Shown: one piece after another, positions 50,891-59,974 of the stretch
Numbering within the stretch: position 1 is the stretch's first letter
Layout: each line of letters opens with the position of its first letter
Source: Leuconostocaceae bacterium ESL0958
GTDB taxonomy: Bacteria; Bacillota; Bacilli; Lactobacillales; Lactobacillaceae
NCBI GenBank assembly: GCA_029433265.1
Contig: JAQTHT010000001.1
Coordinates: 186,001 to 250,000 of the forward strand
Direction of reading: 5' to 3'
DNA length: 64,000 nt
The notes under the pieces: model-generated
The model's database searches: none
What the model saw: only the letters and a program-made list of their open reading frames with translations
What the model was told of the DNA's origin: nothing
Translations under genes and position numbers: made by a program

Positions 50891-51978
50891 CAGCACCTGC
50901 CTATCACATTGCCGTCCTAGGAGCGACGGGGGCCGTTGGCCGCCGGATTCTAGCAGAACTAGAAAAAAGCAGTTTGCCAATTGGCACAGTGCATGCGCTG
51001 GCTTCTGCCCGTTCAGCAGGTCAGCGGTTGCCCTTTCAAGGAGGTTATTTAACTGTAGAAGCGGCAAGCCCAGCTTCTTTTGACGGGATTGACCTAGTCC
51101 TTGCTTCTGCTGGCGGTAGTTTATCAAAACGCTTGGCCCCAGCTGCAGTCGCCGCTGGCGCCGTCGTGGTGGATAATTCATCCTTTTGGCGAATGGATGA
51201 CCGGGTCCCTTTGGTGGTGCCAGAAGTGAATCCGGCGGCCCTAACCGCCCACCAAGGCATCATTGCTAATCCAAACTGTTCAACAATTCAAATGGTCGTG
51301 GCTTTGGCCCCTATTTTGGAACAGTTTGGTCTCGAGCAGGTCATCGTGTCCACCTACCAGGCTGCTTCTGGTGCTGGGAAAGCGGCGATGGATGAAGTTT
51401 TGGCGGAAATGCAAGCTCAGTTAATGGGGGAGGACATGCATGACTATGCGGCCGTTCTCCCGGTAAAGGGGGCGGCCAAGCATTATCCGTTGGCCTTCAA
51501 TCTCTTGCCACAAATTGATGTCTTTGAAGCGGAAGGCTACACACATGAAGAATATAAAATGATTCACGAGAGTAAGAAGATTTTGTTAGGAGATCCTGAT
51601 GCGACGGCCGTGAAAGTGACGGGGACTGCTGTCCGGGTGCCCGTGATGATTGGTCATGGCGAAAGTGTTTATGTGGACACTGGCAATCCGGCCGTTACGG
51701 TGGCTGCAATCCGCGAGTTATTGGCCACAGCGCCTGGTGTCGTGGTCCAGGACGATCCAGATCAACAACTGTATCCGCAGCCAATCGAAGCTGCCGGTGA
51801 AAGGGAAACCTTTGTCGGCCGTATTCGACCTGACCTAGAAAATCCAGGAGCCTTCCATCTTTGGATTGTGGCGGACAACCTAGTCAAAGGAGCAGCTTGG
51901 AATACCGTCCAGATTGCAGAAGAACTCGCAGCACGTGACTTGGTTCGCGTGCCGGCAGGTTCGCCTTGGCGAGCATAA
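50887..51978 (+). CDS. asd: Aspartate-semialdehyde dehydrogenase
   Basis: A 363-residue NADPH enzyme reducing aspartyl phosphate to the semialdehyde, the branch point to homoserine, threonine and lysine. AVLGATGAVGRRILAEL (9-25) is the NADP loop, the catalytic Cys131 sits in IANPNCSTIQMV, and TYQAASGAGKAAMDEV and RVPVMIGHGESVYV are family motifs. It is coupled to thrC by an ATGA overlap. With lysC, hom, thrB and thrC it completes the five-step aspartate-to-threonine route within this window. Confidence 0.96.
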   Translation: MTAPAYHIAVLGATGAVGRRILAELEKSSLPIGTVHALASARSAGQRLPFQGGYLTVEAASPASFDGIDLVLASAGGSLSKRLAPAAVAAGAVVVDNSSFWRMDDRVPLVVPEVNPAALTAHQGIIANPNCSTIQMVVALAPILEQFGLEQVIVSTYQAASGAGKAAMDEVLAEMQAQLMGEDMHDYAAVLPVKGAAKHYPLAFNLLPQIDVFEAEGYTHEEYKMIHESKKILLGDPDATAVKVTGTAVRVPVMIGHGESVYVDTGNPAVTVAAIRELLATAPGVVVQDDPDQQLYPQPIEAAGERETFVGRIRPDLENPGAFHLWIVADNLVKGAAWNTVQIAEELAARDLVRVPAGSPWRA

Positions 51979-51980
51979 AA

Positions 51981-52010
51981 AAAGAGCAGCCATTGGCTGC
52001 TCTTTGCTTT
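51981..52010. terminator. Terminator between converging asd and lexA
   Basis: AAAGAGCAGCC pairs with GGCTGCTCTTT around an ATT loop. The A run at 51977-51983 gives a T run on the minus strand (for lexA); the plus-strand T tract is weaker. Confidence 0.8.
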
Positions 52011-52012
52011 GT

Positions 52013-52648
52013 CTAATAAATCGCATCCCGGTAAAGGGAAACCACTTTACCGAGGATGGTCACCTTGTCTAAGATGATGGGAGGCATGGTGTCATTTTCT
52101 GGTTGCAGACGGAAGTGGTTGCCTTCCTTGAAGAAGCGCTTGACCGTTGCCTCATTTTCTTCGTTCATGGCGACCACGATTTCGCCATTGTCAGCGTGCT
52201 GCTGCCGGCGGACAATGACCTTATCGCCGTCCAAGATGCCGATATTGATCATGGATTCGCCGTGGACGTGCAGCATGAAGAGGTCGCCGTCAAAGGAGGC
52301 GAGATTGTCCGGGAGGGGGAAGAAGTCAGTTGCTTCCTCCTCAATAGCCAAGATCGGTTGGCCGGCTGTTACGTCGCCCAGCAAGGGAATGCGACCAGCA
52401 TTTTTGGAAATGCCGAGCAGATCAAGGCCGCTGGGACTGACTTCAATCGCCCGGGCCTTGGTCTTGCTCCCTTTTTTGATTAGATAACCCTTGTCTGTTA
52501 GTCGGCGAATATGACCGTGAATGGTTGAGGAAGAAGAGAGGTCCACCGATTCGCCGATTTCTCGGATGGTGGGTGGATAACCATTCTCTTCCTGGTAGTT
52601 ATAGATACAACGCAGGACCTGAATTTGTTTTGTTTCTGAGCTGGCCAT
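52013..52648 (-). CDS. lexA: SOS repressor LexA
   Basis: A 211-residue repressor-protease. N-terminal winged helix (about 1-70) with [27 protein letters not shown]; self-cleavage bond Ala95-Gly96 in GDVTAGQP; catalytic Ser132 in [10 protein letters not shown] and Lys170 in EATVKRF. On DNA damage RecA filaments trigger self-cleavage and derepress repair genes. ATG 52648 is preferred since GAGGAG lies upstream of it; an in-frame upstream start at 52669 lies within the leader. An SOS box overlaps its own promoter. Confidence 0.97.
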   Translation of the reverse strand: MASSETKQIQVLRCIYNYQEENGYPPTIREIGESVDLSSSSTIHGHIRRLTDKGYLIKKGSKTKARAIEVSPSGLDLLGISKNAGRIPLLGDVTAGQPILAIEEEATDFFPLPDNLASFDGDLFMLHVHGESMINIGILDGDKVIVRRQQHADNGEIVVAMNEENEATVKRFFKEGNHFRLQPENDTMPPIILDKVTILGKVVSLYRDAIY

Positions 52649-52682
52649 AGAATCTCTTTTTCTCCTCAATTAGCTAACTTTC

Positions 52683-52722
52683 AGTGTAGCGAAAATTCCG
52701 GCAGAAAGCAAACAAACGTTCG
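52683..52722 (-). promoter_or_regulatory. lexA promoter with SOS box
   Basis: On the minus strand CGAACGTTTGTTTG (52722-52709) fits CGAAC-N4-GTTYG. It overlaps the -35 TTGCTT (52711-52706), followed by a 17-base spacer and TACACT (52688-52683). LexA should repress its own gene; the divergent yneF promoter is about 65 bases away. Confidence 0.85.
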
Positions 52723-52786
52723 TGAAGATTTCCTTAAGGCGAAGGCCTTTTCGCTTGGAAAATTGTCCAATCTCTGGCAAGCAGTA

Positions 52787-52795
52787 TGCTATAAT
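52787..52795 (+). promoter_or_regulatory. Extended -10 box of yneF
   Basis: TG-C-TATAAT, 35 bases before ATG 52831. Confidence 0.5.
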
Positions 52796-52830
52796 AAATC
52801 TTAGATTTTAATTAGCCAAAGGAGTGAACC

Positions 52831-53052
52831 ATGATTGTATTAGTTGGTATTATCGCTTTGGTAGTTGGCTTGGTGGGTGGATTTTTCATGGCCCGCTTTA
52901 CAATGAAGTCCTACCTGGCAAAGAACCCACCAATTTCTGAGGAAATGATGAAGTCCATGATGTTGTCCATGGGTCAGAAGCCTTCTCAAAAGAAGTTGAA
53001 CCAGATGATGAGCCAGATGAAGGCCCAAAGTCAAAAGGCAGCCAAAAAATAA
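52831..53052 (+). CDS. yneF: YneF/UPF0154 family membrane protein
   Basis: A 73-residue protein with one N-terminal membrane helix (about 4-24) followed by a conserved cytoplasmic segment [38 protein letters not shown], the UPF0154 signature. Function unknown. In Bacillus yneF also lies near lexA (yneA-yneF region), a conserved association. AAAGGAG precedes the ATG. Confidence 0.92.
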   Translation: MIVLVGIIALVVGLVGGFFMARFTMKSYLAKNPPISEEMMKSMMLSMGQKPSQKKLNQMMSQMKAQSQKAAKK

Positions 53053-53066
53053 GCTGATGACATAGC

Positions 53067-53095
53067 AGACCAACGGTGAGCCGTTGGTCTTTTTG
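53067..53095 (+). terminator. Terminator after yneF
   Basis: AGACCAACGG-TGAG-CCGTTGGTCT followed by a T run. Confidence 0.9.
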
Positions 53096-53100
53096 TGTGC

Positions 53101-53129
53101 AACAAAAAACGCCCAGTGAAACTGGACGT
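53101..53129 (-). terminator. Terminator after plsC (minus strand)
   Basis: On the minus strand ACGTCCAGT-TTC-ACTGGGCGT with one G-U pair, followed by a T run. Confidence 0.75.
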
Positions 53130-53151
53130 GTTGGTCGGTCAGTTGACCGCT

Positions 53152-53787
53152 TTATTTTTTGTTCGCCTTTGGATCATGGTAAACCCAGTCGGGATCGATT
53201 TCTGCATCCAAAGCTTGAAAAGCCGCTAGAATCTGTTCATTGTAGGCCTCAATCGTTTCGTCAGTCAATTTGACCTTGGGATCAATGTAAATTGGCTGGC
53301 CAAAGTTGATTGTGGTATTATTGCGTTTGAACAAATGGGAAAACTTCACAGGGCCCTGGTAAACGGCTGGTACAATCGGCTTCTTGGCTAACTTAGCGAT
53401 GACAAGGGAGCCAGATTTCAGCGATTGGGAATGCCTAGAACCAGAAGGGAACATAATTAAGGAACGCTGCCCATTTTTGAGCTCGTTGATGGGGTAGCGG
53501 ATGGTTTCCATGCCGACTTTCTGTCGATCAACCGGGAAGGCGCCGAGTGCTGTGATTAACTTGCGCAGGGCCCAGTGCTTAAAGAGTTCTTGCTTGGCCA
53601 TGTAAATAAATTGCTTGGGGAAGGCTGCGAGGGCGTACCAAACAGGGTCCCACCAGGTCCGGTGCGGTCCGACCAGGACGTAATTCTCGTCCTTTGGGAG
53701 CCGGTCACGATTGAGATAGTTGATGCGGCCAGTAATGGGCCAAATAATCGACACGATAATCACACGAATAATATGATAGAAAAACAT
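53152..53787 (-). CDS. plsC: 1-acyl-sn-glycerol-3-phosphate acyltransferase
   Basis: A 211-residue membrane-associated acyltransferase making phosphatidic acid. N-terminal hydrophobic stretch (3-17), catalytic HX4D as PHRTWWD (His42, Asp47), FPSGSRHS (in place of FPEGTRS, so the usual Glu is Ser) and IVPAVYQG. The Glu-to-Ser change in block III is notable but that block varies among Firmicutes. AAAGGAAAG precedes ATG 53787. It diverges from trmN6. Confidence 0.9.
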   Translation of the reverse strand: MFFYHIIRVIIVSIIWPITGRINYLNRDRLPKDENYVLVGPHRTWWDPVWYALAAFPKQFIYMAKQELFKHWALRKLITALGAFPVDRQKVGMETIRYPINELKNGQRSLIMFPSGSRHSQSLKSGSLVIAKLAKKPIVPAVYQGPVKFSHLFKRNNTTINFGQPIYIDPKVKLTDETIEAYNEQILAAFQALDAEIDPDWVYHDPKANKK

Positions 53788-53851
53788 GAACTTTCCTTTC
53801 TAAAAATAGCGGGAACTGTTTAATTTTACTGGGAAAAAAGGACAAAGGCAA

Positions 53852-54628
53852 ATGGAAGAGCAAGTATTAGCGCCAGGCGAGCGGATTGACCGCCTGCCTT
53901 CACAAGATATCCGGATTATTCAAAACCCTGACATGTTCTCCTATTCCTTGGATGCTGTGCTGTTGGCCCACTTTGCCAACCCCCGGGGACGGGGGAAAGG
54001 CCTGGCCGTTGATTTGGGGGCTGGTACCGGGGCCATTGGGCTTTTTTATGCCGCCAAGGTGGTTGGCCCTGTCCGCTTGGTCGAAATCCAAGCGGATTTA
54101 GCGGCCATGGCAAAACGGTCTGTGGCCCTCAATGGCCTAAGCGACCGGGTCCAGGTGCAGCACCAAGCGATGCAGGACGTCTTTGACACAATTCGACCTG
54201 GTTCCGCCGAGGTCGTACTAGCCAATCCGCCTTATTTTCCGGTCACGGCAGCAACCAAACAAAATCAGGACCGGCACTATCAGTTGGCCCGACACGAAGT
54301 GGCGGTGGACTTACCAACATTAGCCCAGGTTGCGAATAAGTTATTAAAAAATAACGGGAAATTCTTCCTGGTGCACCGGCCGGACCGCCTGGATGAAATC
54401 ATGACCGCCTTGGCCGCCCGTAAGCTCCAGGTTAAGCGGCTACAATTTGTCTACGGGAAGGCAGATAAGCCAGCGAACATGGTCTTAGTGGAAGCGATTA
54501 AGGCCGGGAAAGCAGGCGGCTTACAGGTGCTGCCCGCTATTGTGGCTTATGATGCCAACAATCAATACACTAAGCAAGTGCAGGATATTCTATACGGAGC
54601 GAAATGGACAATCAAGCAGAACCGGTAA
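53852..54628 (+). CDS. tRNA1(Val) adenine-N6 methyltransferase family protein
   Basis: A 258-residue Rossmann methyltransferase of the TrmN6/YabB type. GERIDRLPSQDIRIIQNPDMFSYSLDAVLLAHFA is the family N-terminus, SAM loop VDLGAGTGAIGLF (53-65), catalytic NPPY (125-128) for N6-adenine. In E. coli the relative modifies A37 of tRNA-Val1; the Firmicutes target is not certain. It overlaps the following GIY-YIG gene by 25 bases, a pairing seen in Bacillus (yabB-yazA). Confidence 0.9.
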   Translation: MEEQVLAPGERIDRLPSQDIRIIQNPDMFSYSLDAVLLAHFANPRGRGKGLAVDLGAGTGAIGLFYAAKVVGPVRLVEIQADLAAMAKRSVALNGLSDRVQVQHQAMQDVFDTIRPGSAEVVLANPPYFPVTAATKQNQDRHYQLARHEVAVDLPTLAQVANKLLKNNGKFFLVHRPDRLDEIMTALAARKLQVKRLQFVYGKADKPANMVLVEAIKAGKAGGLQVLPAIVAYDANNQYTKQVQDILYGAKWTIKQNR

Positions 54629-54930
54629 CAAGTAAAGGGAAAAGTTACGACTTTTACGTGCTCTATACGGCGGACGGCTACTTTTATGGCGGCTATTCGG
54701 ATAACGCCGAACGTCGTTTTGTTAAACATCAACAGGGCCAGGGGGCAAAATTTACTAAGGTGAAAAGCCGCCATCCCTTGCAGTTGATTTATGTACAAAG
54801 TTTTACCAGTAAGCACGATGCCATGTCGGCGGAGGCTAAGTTTAAACGACTGACTCGCCCACAAAAAGAGGCCTTTTTGTTAGCTGCCGGAGTGGCTGGC
54901 CAGATTTGGCAATCAAACGGTGGTGAGTAG
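54604..54930 (+). CDS. GIY-YIG nuclease family protein (YazA/UPF0213)
   Basis: A 108-residue single-domain GIY-YIG protein. The two blocks read YVLYTADGYFYGGYSDNAERRFVKHQQGQGAKFTKVKS (about 18-55), with VLY and YGG in place of GIY and YIG and the conserved Arg in AERR. A C-terminal helix SAEAKFKRLTRPQKEAFL matches the UPF0213 group. No specific substrate is known. Coupled to the upstream methyltransferase. Confidence 0.88.
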   Translation: MDNQAEPVTSKGKSYDFYVLYTADGYFYGGYSDNAERRFVKHQQGQGAKFTKVKSRHPLQLIYVQSFTSKHDAMSAEAKFKRLTRPQKEAFLLAAGVAGQIWQSNGGE

Positions 54931-54972
54931 GGACATGTTCAACTAAAAACCAGTAGAACTGCAGAAAAAGGC

Positions 54973-55110
54973 TTGTGCTGCGGCCCTTTGTCTAGTAAAC
55001 TAATAGCTGTTGTGTAACGCAACGAATACACACGGTAAATGAGAATGCATTGGTGCACTTGTTGTCATGCAAACCACGAATTTACCGGAGGAATAACCAG
55101 GAGGCCAAAC
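54973..55110 (+). promoter_or_regulatory. rpsB promoter and structured 5' leader
   Basis: TTGTGC (54973-54978), 17 bases, TAAACT (54996-55001). The roughly 100-base leader contains an 8-bp perfect stem CGGTAAAT/ATTTACCG (55033-55040 with 55080-55087) with an inner GCAT/ATGC pairing, ending just before the AGGAGG ribosome site at 55099. It probably serves S2 autoregulation, as in other ribosomal leaders. Confidence 0.6.
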
Positions 55111-55887
55111 ATGGCAGTAATTACAATGAAGGAACTCCTTGAATCTGGAGTACACTTTGGACATCAAACACGTCGTTGGAACCCAAAGATGGCACCATAC
55201 ATCTTTACGGAACGCAACGGTATCCACATCATCGACTTGCAGAAGACGGTGAAGATGGTCGATGAAGCTTATAACTTCATGCGCAACGCATCTGCTGATG
55301 GTGCTACGATCTTGTTCGTTGGTACGAAGAAGCAAGCTTCTGACGCAATCGAAGAAGAAGCAACGCGTGCCGGTCAGTTCTACATCAACCACCGCTGGTT
55401 GGGTGGTACGTTGACCAACTGGAACACCATCAAGCAACGGATCCAACGCTTGAAGGATTTGAAGGTCATGGCCGAAGATGGCACTTTCGAACGCCTTCCT
55501 AAGAAGGAAGTTGTGTTGTTGAAGAAGCAACAAGACAAGTTGGAAAAGTTCTTGGGCGGTATCGAAGACATGCAGGACTTGCCTGATGTGCTCTTCGTGG
55601 TTGACCCTAAGAAGGAAGAAATCGCTGTCAAGGAAGCGAACATGTTGAACATCCCAGTTGTGGCGATGATTGACACGAATGCTGATCCAGATGTTGTCGA
55701 TGTTAAAATTCCAGCAAACGATGACGCTATCCGTGCCATCCGTTTGATTACTTCTAAGATGGCAGATGCCATTATCGAAGGTCGTCAAGGCCAAGATGAA
55801 GTCGTTGCAGAAGACGTCTTCGTTGACGGCGACGAAAACACTGAATCAATTGAAGAAATCACGAACATTGTCGAAGAAGACAACTAA
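55111..55887 (+). CDS. rpsB: 30S ribosomal protein S2
   Basis: A 258-residue ribosomal protein. [27 protein letters not shown] and [35 protein letters not shown] are S2 signatures. ATG 55111 is right, with AGGAGG 6 bases upstream; an in-frame ATG at 55039 lies inside the leader stem. tsf follows after a hairpin that may allow partial read-through, as is usual for rpsB-tsf. Confidence 0.98.
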   Translation: MAVITMKELLESGVHFGHQTRRWNPKMAPYIFTERNGIHIIDLQKTVKMVDEAYNFMRNASADGATILFVGTKKQASDAIEEEATRAGQFYINHRWLGGTLTNWNTIKQRIQRLKDLKVMAEDGTFERLPKKEVVLLKKQQDKLEKFLGGIEDMQDLPDVLFVVDPKKEEIAVKEANMLNIPVVAMIDTNADPDVVDVKIPANDDAIRAIRLITSKMADAIIEGRQGQDEVVAEDVFVDGDENTESIEEITNIVEEDN

Positions 55888-55907
55888 GCAATATTCGTTA
55901 TGATTTG

Positions 55908-55949
55908 CCGTTCCGGTGGACCTGCTTGGGACGCTGGAACGGTTTTTTA
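55908..55949 (+). terminator. Hairpin between rpsB and tsf
   Basis: CCGTTCC (55908-55914) pairs with GGAACGG (55936-55942), followed by six T. Large loop, so likely a partial terminator. Confidence 0.7.
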
Positions 55950-55974
55950 CTAGGAAAATTAAAGGAGAAACAGG

Positions 55975-56850
55975 ATGGCTGTTACTGCAAAGTTGGTAAA
56001 AGAATTACGTGACAAGACCTCTGTCGGCATGATGGATGCCAAGAAGGCTTTGGTTGAAGCCGAAGGGGACGTTGACAAGGCAATGGACCTTTTGCGTGAA
56101 AAGGGCATGGCCAAGGCTGCCAAGAAGGGTGACCGTGTGGCTGCCGAAGGCATGACTTACGTCATGACGGAAGGCAACAAGGGCGCTATCATTGAATTGA
56201 ACTCCGAAACGGACTTCGTGGCCGGCAACAAGGAATTTAACGACTTGTTGGTCAAGGTAACGAAGACGATTTTGGAAGCTTCTCCTAAGGATGTTACGGC
56301 CGCTTTGGCTTTGCCAGTCGACGGTGAAACGGTCAACGACTTGATCATCCACGTTTCCCAAATCACTGGTGAAAAGATTACGTTGCGCCGCTTCCAAGTA
56401 GTGGAAAAGACGGACGACGAAGTCTTTGGTGCCTACTCCCATATGGGTGGTTCCATCTCTGCATTGGCCGTTTTGAAGGGTGGCAAGAGCGAAGTTGCCC
56501 GTGACGTGGCCATGCACATTGCAGCCATTGCCCCACAGTACGTGTCAGACAAGGAAGTACCTGCTGACGTTGTGGAAAAGGAAAAGCAAGTACAATTGGC
56601 TTCTGAAGATTTGAACGGAAAGCCTGACAACATCAAGGAAAAGATGGTTGAAGGTCGTTTGAAGAAGTTCTTGGCCGACATTTCTTTGTTGGACCAACCA
56701 TTTGTTAAGAATGGTGACCAAAAGGTTGCTGATTTCGTCAAGGAACACAGTGCTGAAGTCGTATCCTTCGTTCGTTACCAAGTGGGTGAAGGAATCGAAA
56801 AGCAACAAACCAACTTGGCCGATGAAGTGGCTTCACAGTTAAAGCAGTAA
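55975..56850 (+). CDS. tsf: Elongation factor Ts
   Basis: A 291-residue nucleotide exchange factor for EF-Tu. [37 protein letters not shown] (9-45) is the EF-Ts N-terminal signature, followed by the core with [12 protein letters not shown] (about 75-86) contacting EF-Tu. AAAGGAG precedes ATG 55975. Standard length and position. Confidence 0.98.
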   Translation: MAVTAKLVKELRDKTSVGMMDAKKALVEAEGDVDKAMDLLREKGMAKAAKKGDRVAAEGMTYVMTEGNKGAIIELNSETDFVAGNKEFNDLLVKVTKTILEASPKDVTAALALPVDGETVNDLIIHVSQITGEKITLRRFQVVEKTDDEVFGAYSHMGGSISALAVLKGGKSEVARDVAMHIAAIAPQYVSDKEVPADVVEKEKQVQLASEDLNGKPDNIKEKMVEGRLKKFLADISLLDQPFVKNGDQKVADFVKEHSAEVVSFVRYQVGEGIEKQQTNLADEVASQLKQ

Positions 56851-56852
56851 TC

Positions 56853-56881
56853 AAAAAAGTGTCCTGACGGGCACTTTTTTT
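56853..56881 (+). terminator. Terminator after tsf
   Basis: GTGTCC/GGGCAC stem with flanking A and T runs extending it. Confidence 0.85.
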
Positions 56882-56902
56882 ACGGAAGCAATGCGCCAAA
56901 TT

Positions 56903-56911
56903 TGCTATAAT
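56903..56911 (+). promoter_or_regulatory. Extended -10 promoter of pyrH-frr
   Basis: TG-C-TATAAT, 22 bases before ATG 56934, just after the tsf terminator. Confidence 0.6.
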
Positions 56912-56933
56912 GGGAAAAAGAAAAGGGGAAAGC

Positions 56934-57662
56934 ATGAGCCAAACAAAGTACAAACGCGTGTTAATGAAGTTATCTGGTGAAGCACTTGCTGGGTCACAGG
57001 AACGAGGCATCGATCTCGAGACAGTGGCTGGCATTGCCCAGGAGATTAAGGACGTCCATGATCTTGGTACTGAGATCGCCATCGTGGTTGGCGGTGGTAA
57101 CCTCTGGCGGGGTGAACCAGCTGCCAAAGTTGGCATGGAACGGTCCCGGGCTGATTACACGGGCATGCTGGGGACGACCATGAACGCTTTGGTCCTCCAG
57201 GATGCTTTGGAACGGGCTGGCGTTGATACACGGGTGCAAACGGCCATCACCATGCAAGAAATTGCAGAACCCTATATTCGGGGCCGGGCCATTCGCCACT
57301 TAGAAAAGGGCCGGATTGTGATTTTTGCTGCTGGCGTTGGTTCTCCTTACTTCTCAACGGATACGACGGCTGCTTTGCGGGCTAATGAAATTAATGCGGA
57401 TGCAATTCTGATGGCCAAGAACGGCGTGGATGGCGTTTACGATGCGGACCCTCGGACTAACCCGGACGCTCAGAAGTTCCAACAGCTGACCCACTTGGAT
57501 ATTTTGAAGAAGGGCCTGAAAGTCATGGACTCGACGGCTTCCTCCCTTTCAATGGAAAACAACATGTCCCTGGTGGTCTTTAACTTAAACCAGCCAGGCA
57601 ACATCAAGAAGGTCATTCTTGGTGAAGAAATCGGTACCACTGTGACAGGAGAAGAAAACTAA
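56934..57662 (+). CDS. pyrH: Uridylate kinase (UMP kinase)
   Basis: A 242-residue amino-acid-kinase-fold enzyme converting UMP to [15 protein letters not shown] (10-21), [10 protein letters not shown] and [14 protein letters not shown]-like [25 protein letters not shown], plus [19 protein letters not shown] are PyrH motifs. ATG 56934 follows GGGGAAAG; a frame start at 56910 lies in the promoter. TAATG overlap with frr. Confidence 0.97.
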   Translation: MSQTKYKRVLMKLSGEALAGSQERGIDLETVAGIAQEIKDVHDLGTEIAIVVGGGNLWRGEPAAKVGMERSRADYTGMLGTTMNALVLQDALERAGVDTRVQTAITMQEIAEPYIRGRAIRHLEKGRIVIFAAGVGSPYFSTDTTAALRANEINADAILMAKNGVDGVYDADPRTNPDAQKFQQLTHLDILKKGLKVMDSTASSLSMENNMSLVVFNLNQPGNIKKVILGEEIGTTVTGEEN

Positions 57663-58207
57663 TGGCTTTTGATTTTACGCAAATTAAGGAACGCATGAAC
57701 GGTGCTCAGAGTGCTTTGCGCCGTGAATTATCAGAAATTCGGACAGGTCGGGCCAACCCCAACCTGTTGAACCGGGTCCAGGTCGAATACTATGGCGCCA
57801 TGGTACCCTTGAACCAGGTTGCTTCGATTTCCGTCCCAGAAGCCCGTTTGCTCATGGTCACGCCCTTTGACAAGAACGCTTTGGACGCCATTGTGCAGGG
57901 CATTAACATGGCCGACTTGGGCTTGAACCCCTCCTCTGATGGCAATGTAGTGCGTTTGGCCATCCCACAAATGACCGAAGAAGGTCGCAAAGACTTGGTC
58001 AAGGACGTGAAAGCCGCTGCCGAACAGGCCAAGGTGGCTGTGCGCAATGTTCGTCGCGATGCCATGGATGGCATTAAGAAAGCAGATGACATGAACGAAG
58101 ATGAAGTGCATGCTGCTGAAGAACAGGCCCAGAAGTTGACGGATGAAAACACCAAGGCCATTGATGAAATCGCCGCTGACAAGGAAAAGGAATTGTTGAC
58201 GATTTAA
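57662..58207 (+). CDS. frr: Ribosome recycling factor
   Basis: A 181-residue factor that splits post-termination ribosomes with EF-G. LRREL-SEIRTGRANPNLLNRVQVEYYGAMVPLNQVA (about 20-56) and the C-terminal three-helix bundle with VRNVRRDAMDGIKK are characteristic. It is translationally coupled to pyrH. uppS and cdsA, which often follow in Firmicutes, are not here; a T-box operon begins instead. Confidence 0.97.
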   Translation: MAFDFTQIKERMNGAQSALRRELSEIRTGRANPNLLNRVQVEYYGAMVPLNQVASISVPEARLLMVTPFDKNALDAIVQGINMADLGLNPSSDGNVVRLAIPQMTEEGRKDLVKDVKAAAEQAKVAVRNVRRDAMDGIKKADDMNEDEVHAAEEQAQKLTDENTKAIDEIAADKEKELLTI

Positions 58208-58221
58208 GTGATGGACTGCCC

Positions 58222-58400
58222 TTGCTTTTTTCAAATTGTCAGGGGATAATAAAACTAGTTTCGCTCACTCGATGATTGGGTTTGGCAGCCAGGGAGAGTT
58301 AGCAACGAGAAAGTGTCAGGGGTAACCCTGGAAATCAGGTGGAACCGCGCGCAAGCGTCCTGGTGTCATGAATTGACACGGGCGCAGGCCGCGGTTTTTT
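58222..58400 (+). promoter_or_regulatory. Glycine-type T-box leader, compact
   Basis: The T-box core AGGTGGAACCGCG is at 58337-58349. Its UGGA would pair with UCCA, the acceptor end of tRNA-Gly (discriminator U). The terminator is clear: GTGTCA/TGACAC, GCGTCC/GGGCGC and ACCGC/GCGGT nested at 58344-58400 with T6. TTGCTT (58222-58227), 17 bases, GATAAT (58245-58250) is the best promoter; it leaves only about 80 bases before the T-box, with GGC at about 58293-58295 as a candidate specifier. A full-size stem I is not evident. Confidence 0.8.
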
Positions 58401-58417
58401 GCTAGTTAGGAGGGCTT

Positions 58418-59965
58418 ATGGCGAAACGATTAAAGTATACGGTCCAATCGGAAACGGTGCTGGCGCTCCAAGAAAACGCCCAGGCCGGTGATGTCATTGA
58501 TTTAAAGGATAAGCAAGAGGTCGATACGAGCAGTCTATCCAAGGCCTTGCAAGATAGCATTGATGAACGCTTAGCCAAGGAAAAGGCAGCATGGGAAAAA
58601 AGCCAGGCTGCCTTACTGGCTTCCAAATTGGCAGAGGAAAAGCAGCGGGCTGAACTGACGCTGGCAGAGGAGAAGCAGGCGGTCACGGACAAGACCCGGG
58701 AGGCCCAGGCTAAGCTCCAAGAGGAATTGGCAGCGGTCAAGGCCCGCTTGAAAAGCCAGCAAGACCAGCAAAAAAACAGTCAGGAACTAGCGCTGGCTGA
58801 TCAGCGACAAAAACTCCAGCAAGAAGCTGCCCAGGCCAAAGAAAGTCTGCAAAACGAGTTAGCCGAGCTTAAGGCGACCTTGAAGAGCCGGCAGGATGCA
58901 GAAGCCGCCGCCAAAGAACTGGCCTTGTCCAAGCAGCGGGCAGAACTGGTTGAAAGCCAGACCAGTGAGAAGGAAAAGCTGCAAAGGGAACTCCAAGACG
59001 CTACCGCTCAATTCCAAAAAGAGCTGGCCGCAGAAAAGGAGCAGGCGGGGGCCAGCAAGCAGCAGTTGGAAAAGCAGCTCTTAGAACTGGAAAACAAGGT
59101 GGCCAACCAAGACCGAGACCGGGAGCTGGCCATCGTGCAGACCAAGTCCCAGTATGAAGCCGAGTTAAAGTTAGCCCAAGATCAGGTTGCCTTCTACAAG
59201 GACTTTAAGGCCAAGCAGTCCACCAAGGAAATTGGGGAGTCACTGGAAGTTTATGCCCAGCAAGAGTTCAATAAAATTCGGCCCTATGCCTTTCCGAATG
59301 CTTATTTTGAAAAGGATAACGAAGTGTCTAAGCAGTCGGGATCCAAGGGTGATTTCATTTTCAGAGATTATGCTGACGGGACCGAGTTTATTTCCATCAT
59401 GTTCGATATGAAAAACGAGGCCGATGCTACTGAAAAGAAGCACCGCAATGAGGATTTCTTCAAGGAATTGGACAAGGATCGGCGGGAAAAGGGTACGGAA
59501 TATGCCGTGTTGGTCTCGCTTCTTGAAATAGACAACGATTACTACAACATGGGAATTGTCCAAGTACCGGACTACCCCAAAATGTATGTGGTTCGGCCTC
59601 AATTCTTTGTCCACTTCATCGGTCTCCTCCGCAATGCCGCCCTCAATGCGGTTCAGTATAAGCAAGAGCTGGCAGAGGCGAAAGAACAAAACGTTGATAT
59701 TACTAATTTTGAAGATAATATCAATCTCTTCAAGGATAAGTTTGCCAAGAACTATCAGTCTTATTCGAAGAACTTCAACGAGGCCATCGAGCAGATTGAT
59801 CGGGCCATTGCCCGAATGGAGGAGGTCAAGAAGAAGTTGACGACCTCTGAAAACCAGCTACGTTTGGCCAATAATAAACTGGATGATGTTTCCATTAAGA
59901 AACTGACCCGGGGCAATCCAACCATGCAGGCGAAGTTTGCCGAGCTAAAGAAAGAAAAGGATTAA
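58418..59965 (+). CDS. DUF2130 protein: coiled coil plus predicted PD-(D/E)XK-like nuclease domain
   Basis: A 515-residue protein. Residues about 45-265 are a long charged coiled coil (Glu/Lys/Gln/Ala rich). The DUF2130 domain follows: [32 protein letters not shown], then [10 protein letters not shown] (Asp312) and IMFDMKNE (Asp330, Lys332). Glu274/277, Asp312 and Asp330-x-Lys332 are arranged like the E...D...(D/E)xK site of restriction-endonuclease-fold enzymes, a reading made by eye. A second helical region ends the protein. It starts 18 bases after the T-box terminator and ends 9 bases before glyQ, so it should share glycine-responsive control. Function is unknown. Confidence 0.85.
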   Translation: MAKRLKYTVQSETVLALQENAQAGDVIDLKDKQEVDTSSLSKALQDSIDERLAKEKAAWEKSQAALLASKLAEEKQRAELTLAEEKQAVTDKTREAQAKLQEELAAVKARLKSQQDQQKNSQELALADQRQKLQQEAAQAKESLQNELAELKATLKSRQDAEAAAKELALSKQRAELVESQTSEKEKLQRELQDATAQFQKELAAEKEQAGASKQQLEKQLLELENKVANQDRDRELAIVQTKSQYEAELKLAQDQVAFYKDFKAKQSTKEIGESLEVYAQQEFNKIRPYAFPNAYFEKDNEVSKQSGSKGDFIFRDYADGTEFISIMFDMKNEADATEKKHRNEDFFKELDKDRREKGTEYAVLVSLLEIDNDYYNMGIVQVPDYPKMYVVRPQFFVHFIGLLRNAALNAVQYKQELAEAKEQNVDITNFEDNINLFKDKFAKNYQSYSKNFNEAIEQIDRAIARMEEVKKKLTTSENQLRLANNKLDDVSIKKLTRGNPTMQAKFAELKKEKD

Positions 59966-59974
59966 CGGTTTATC

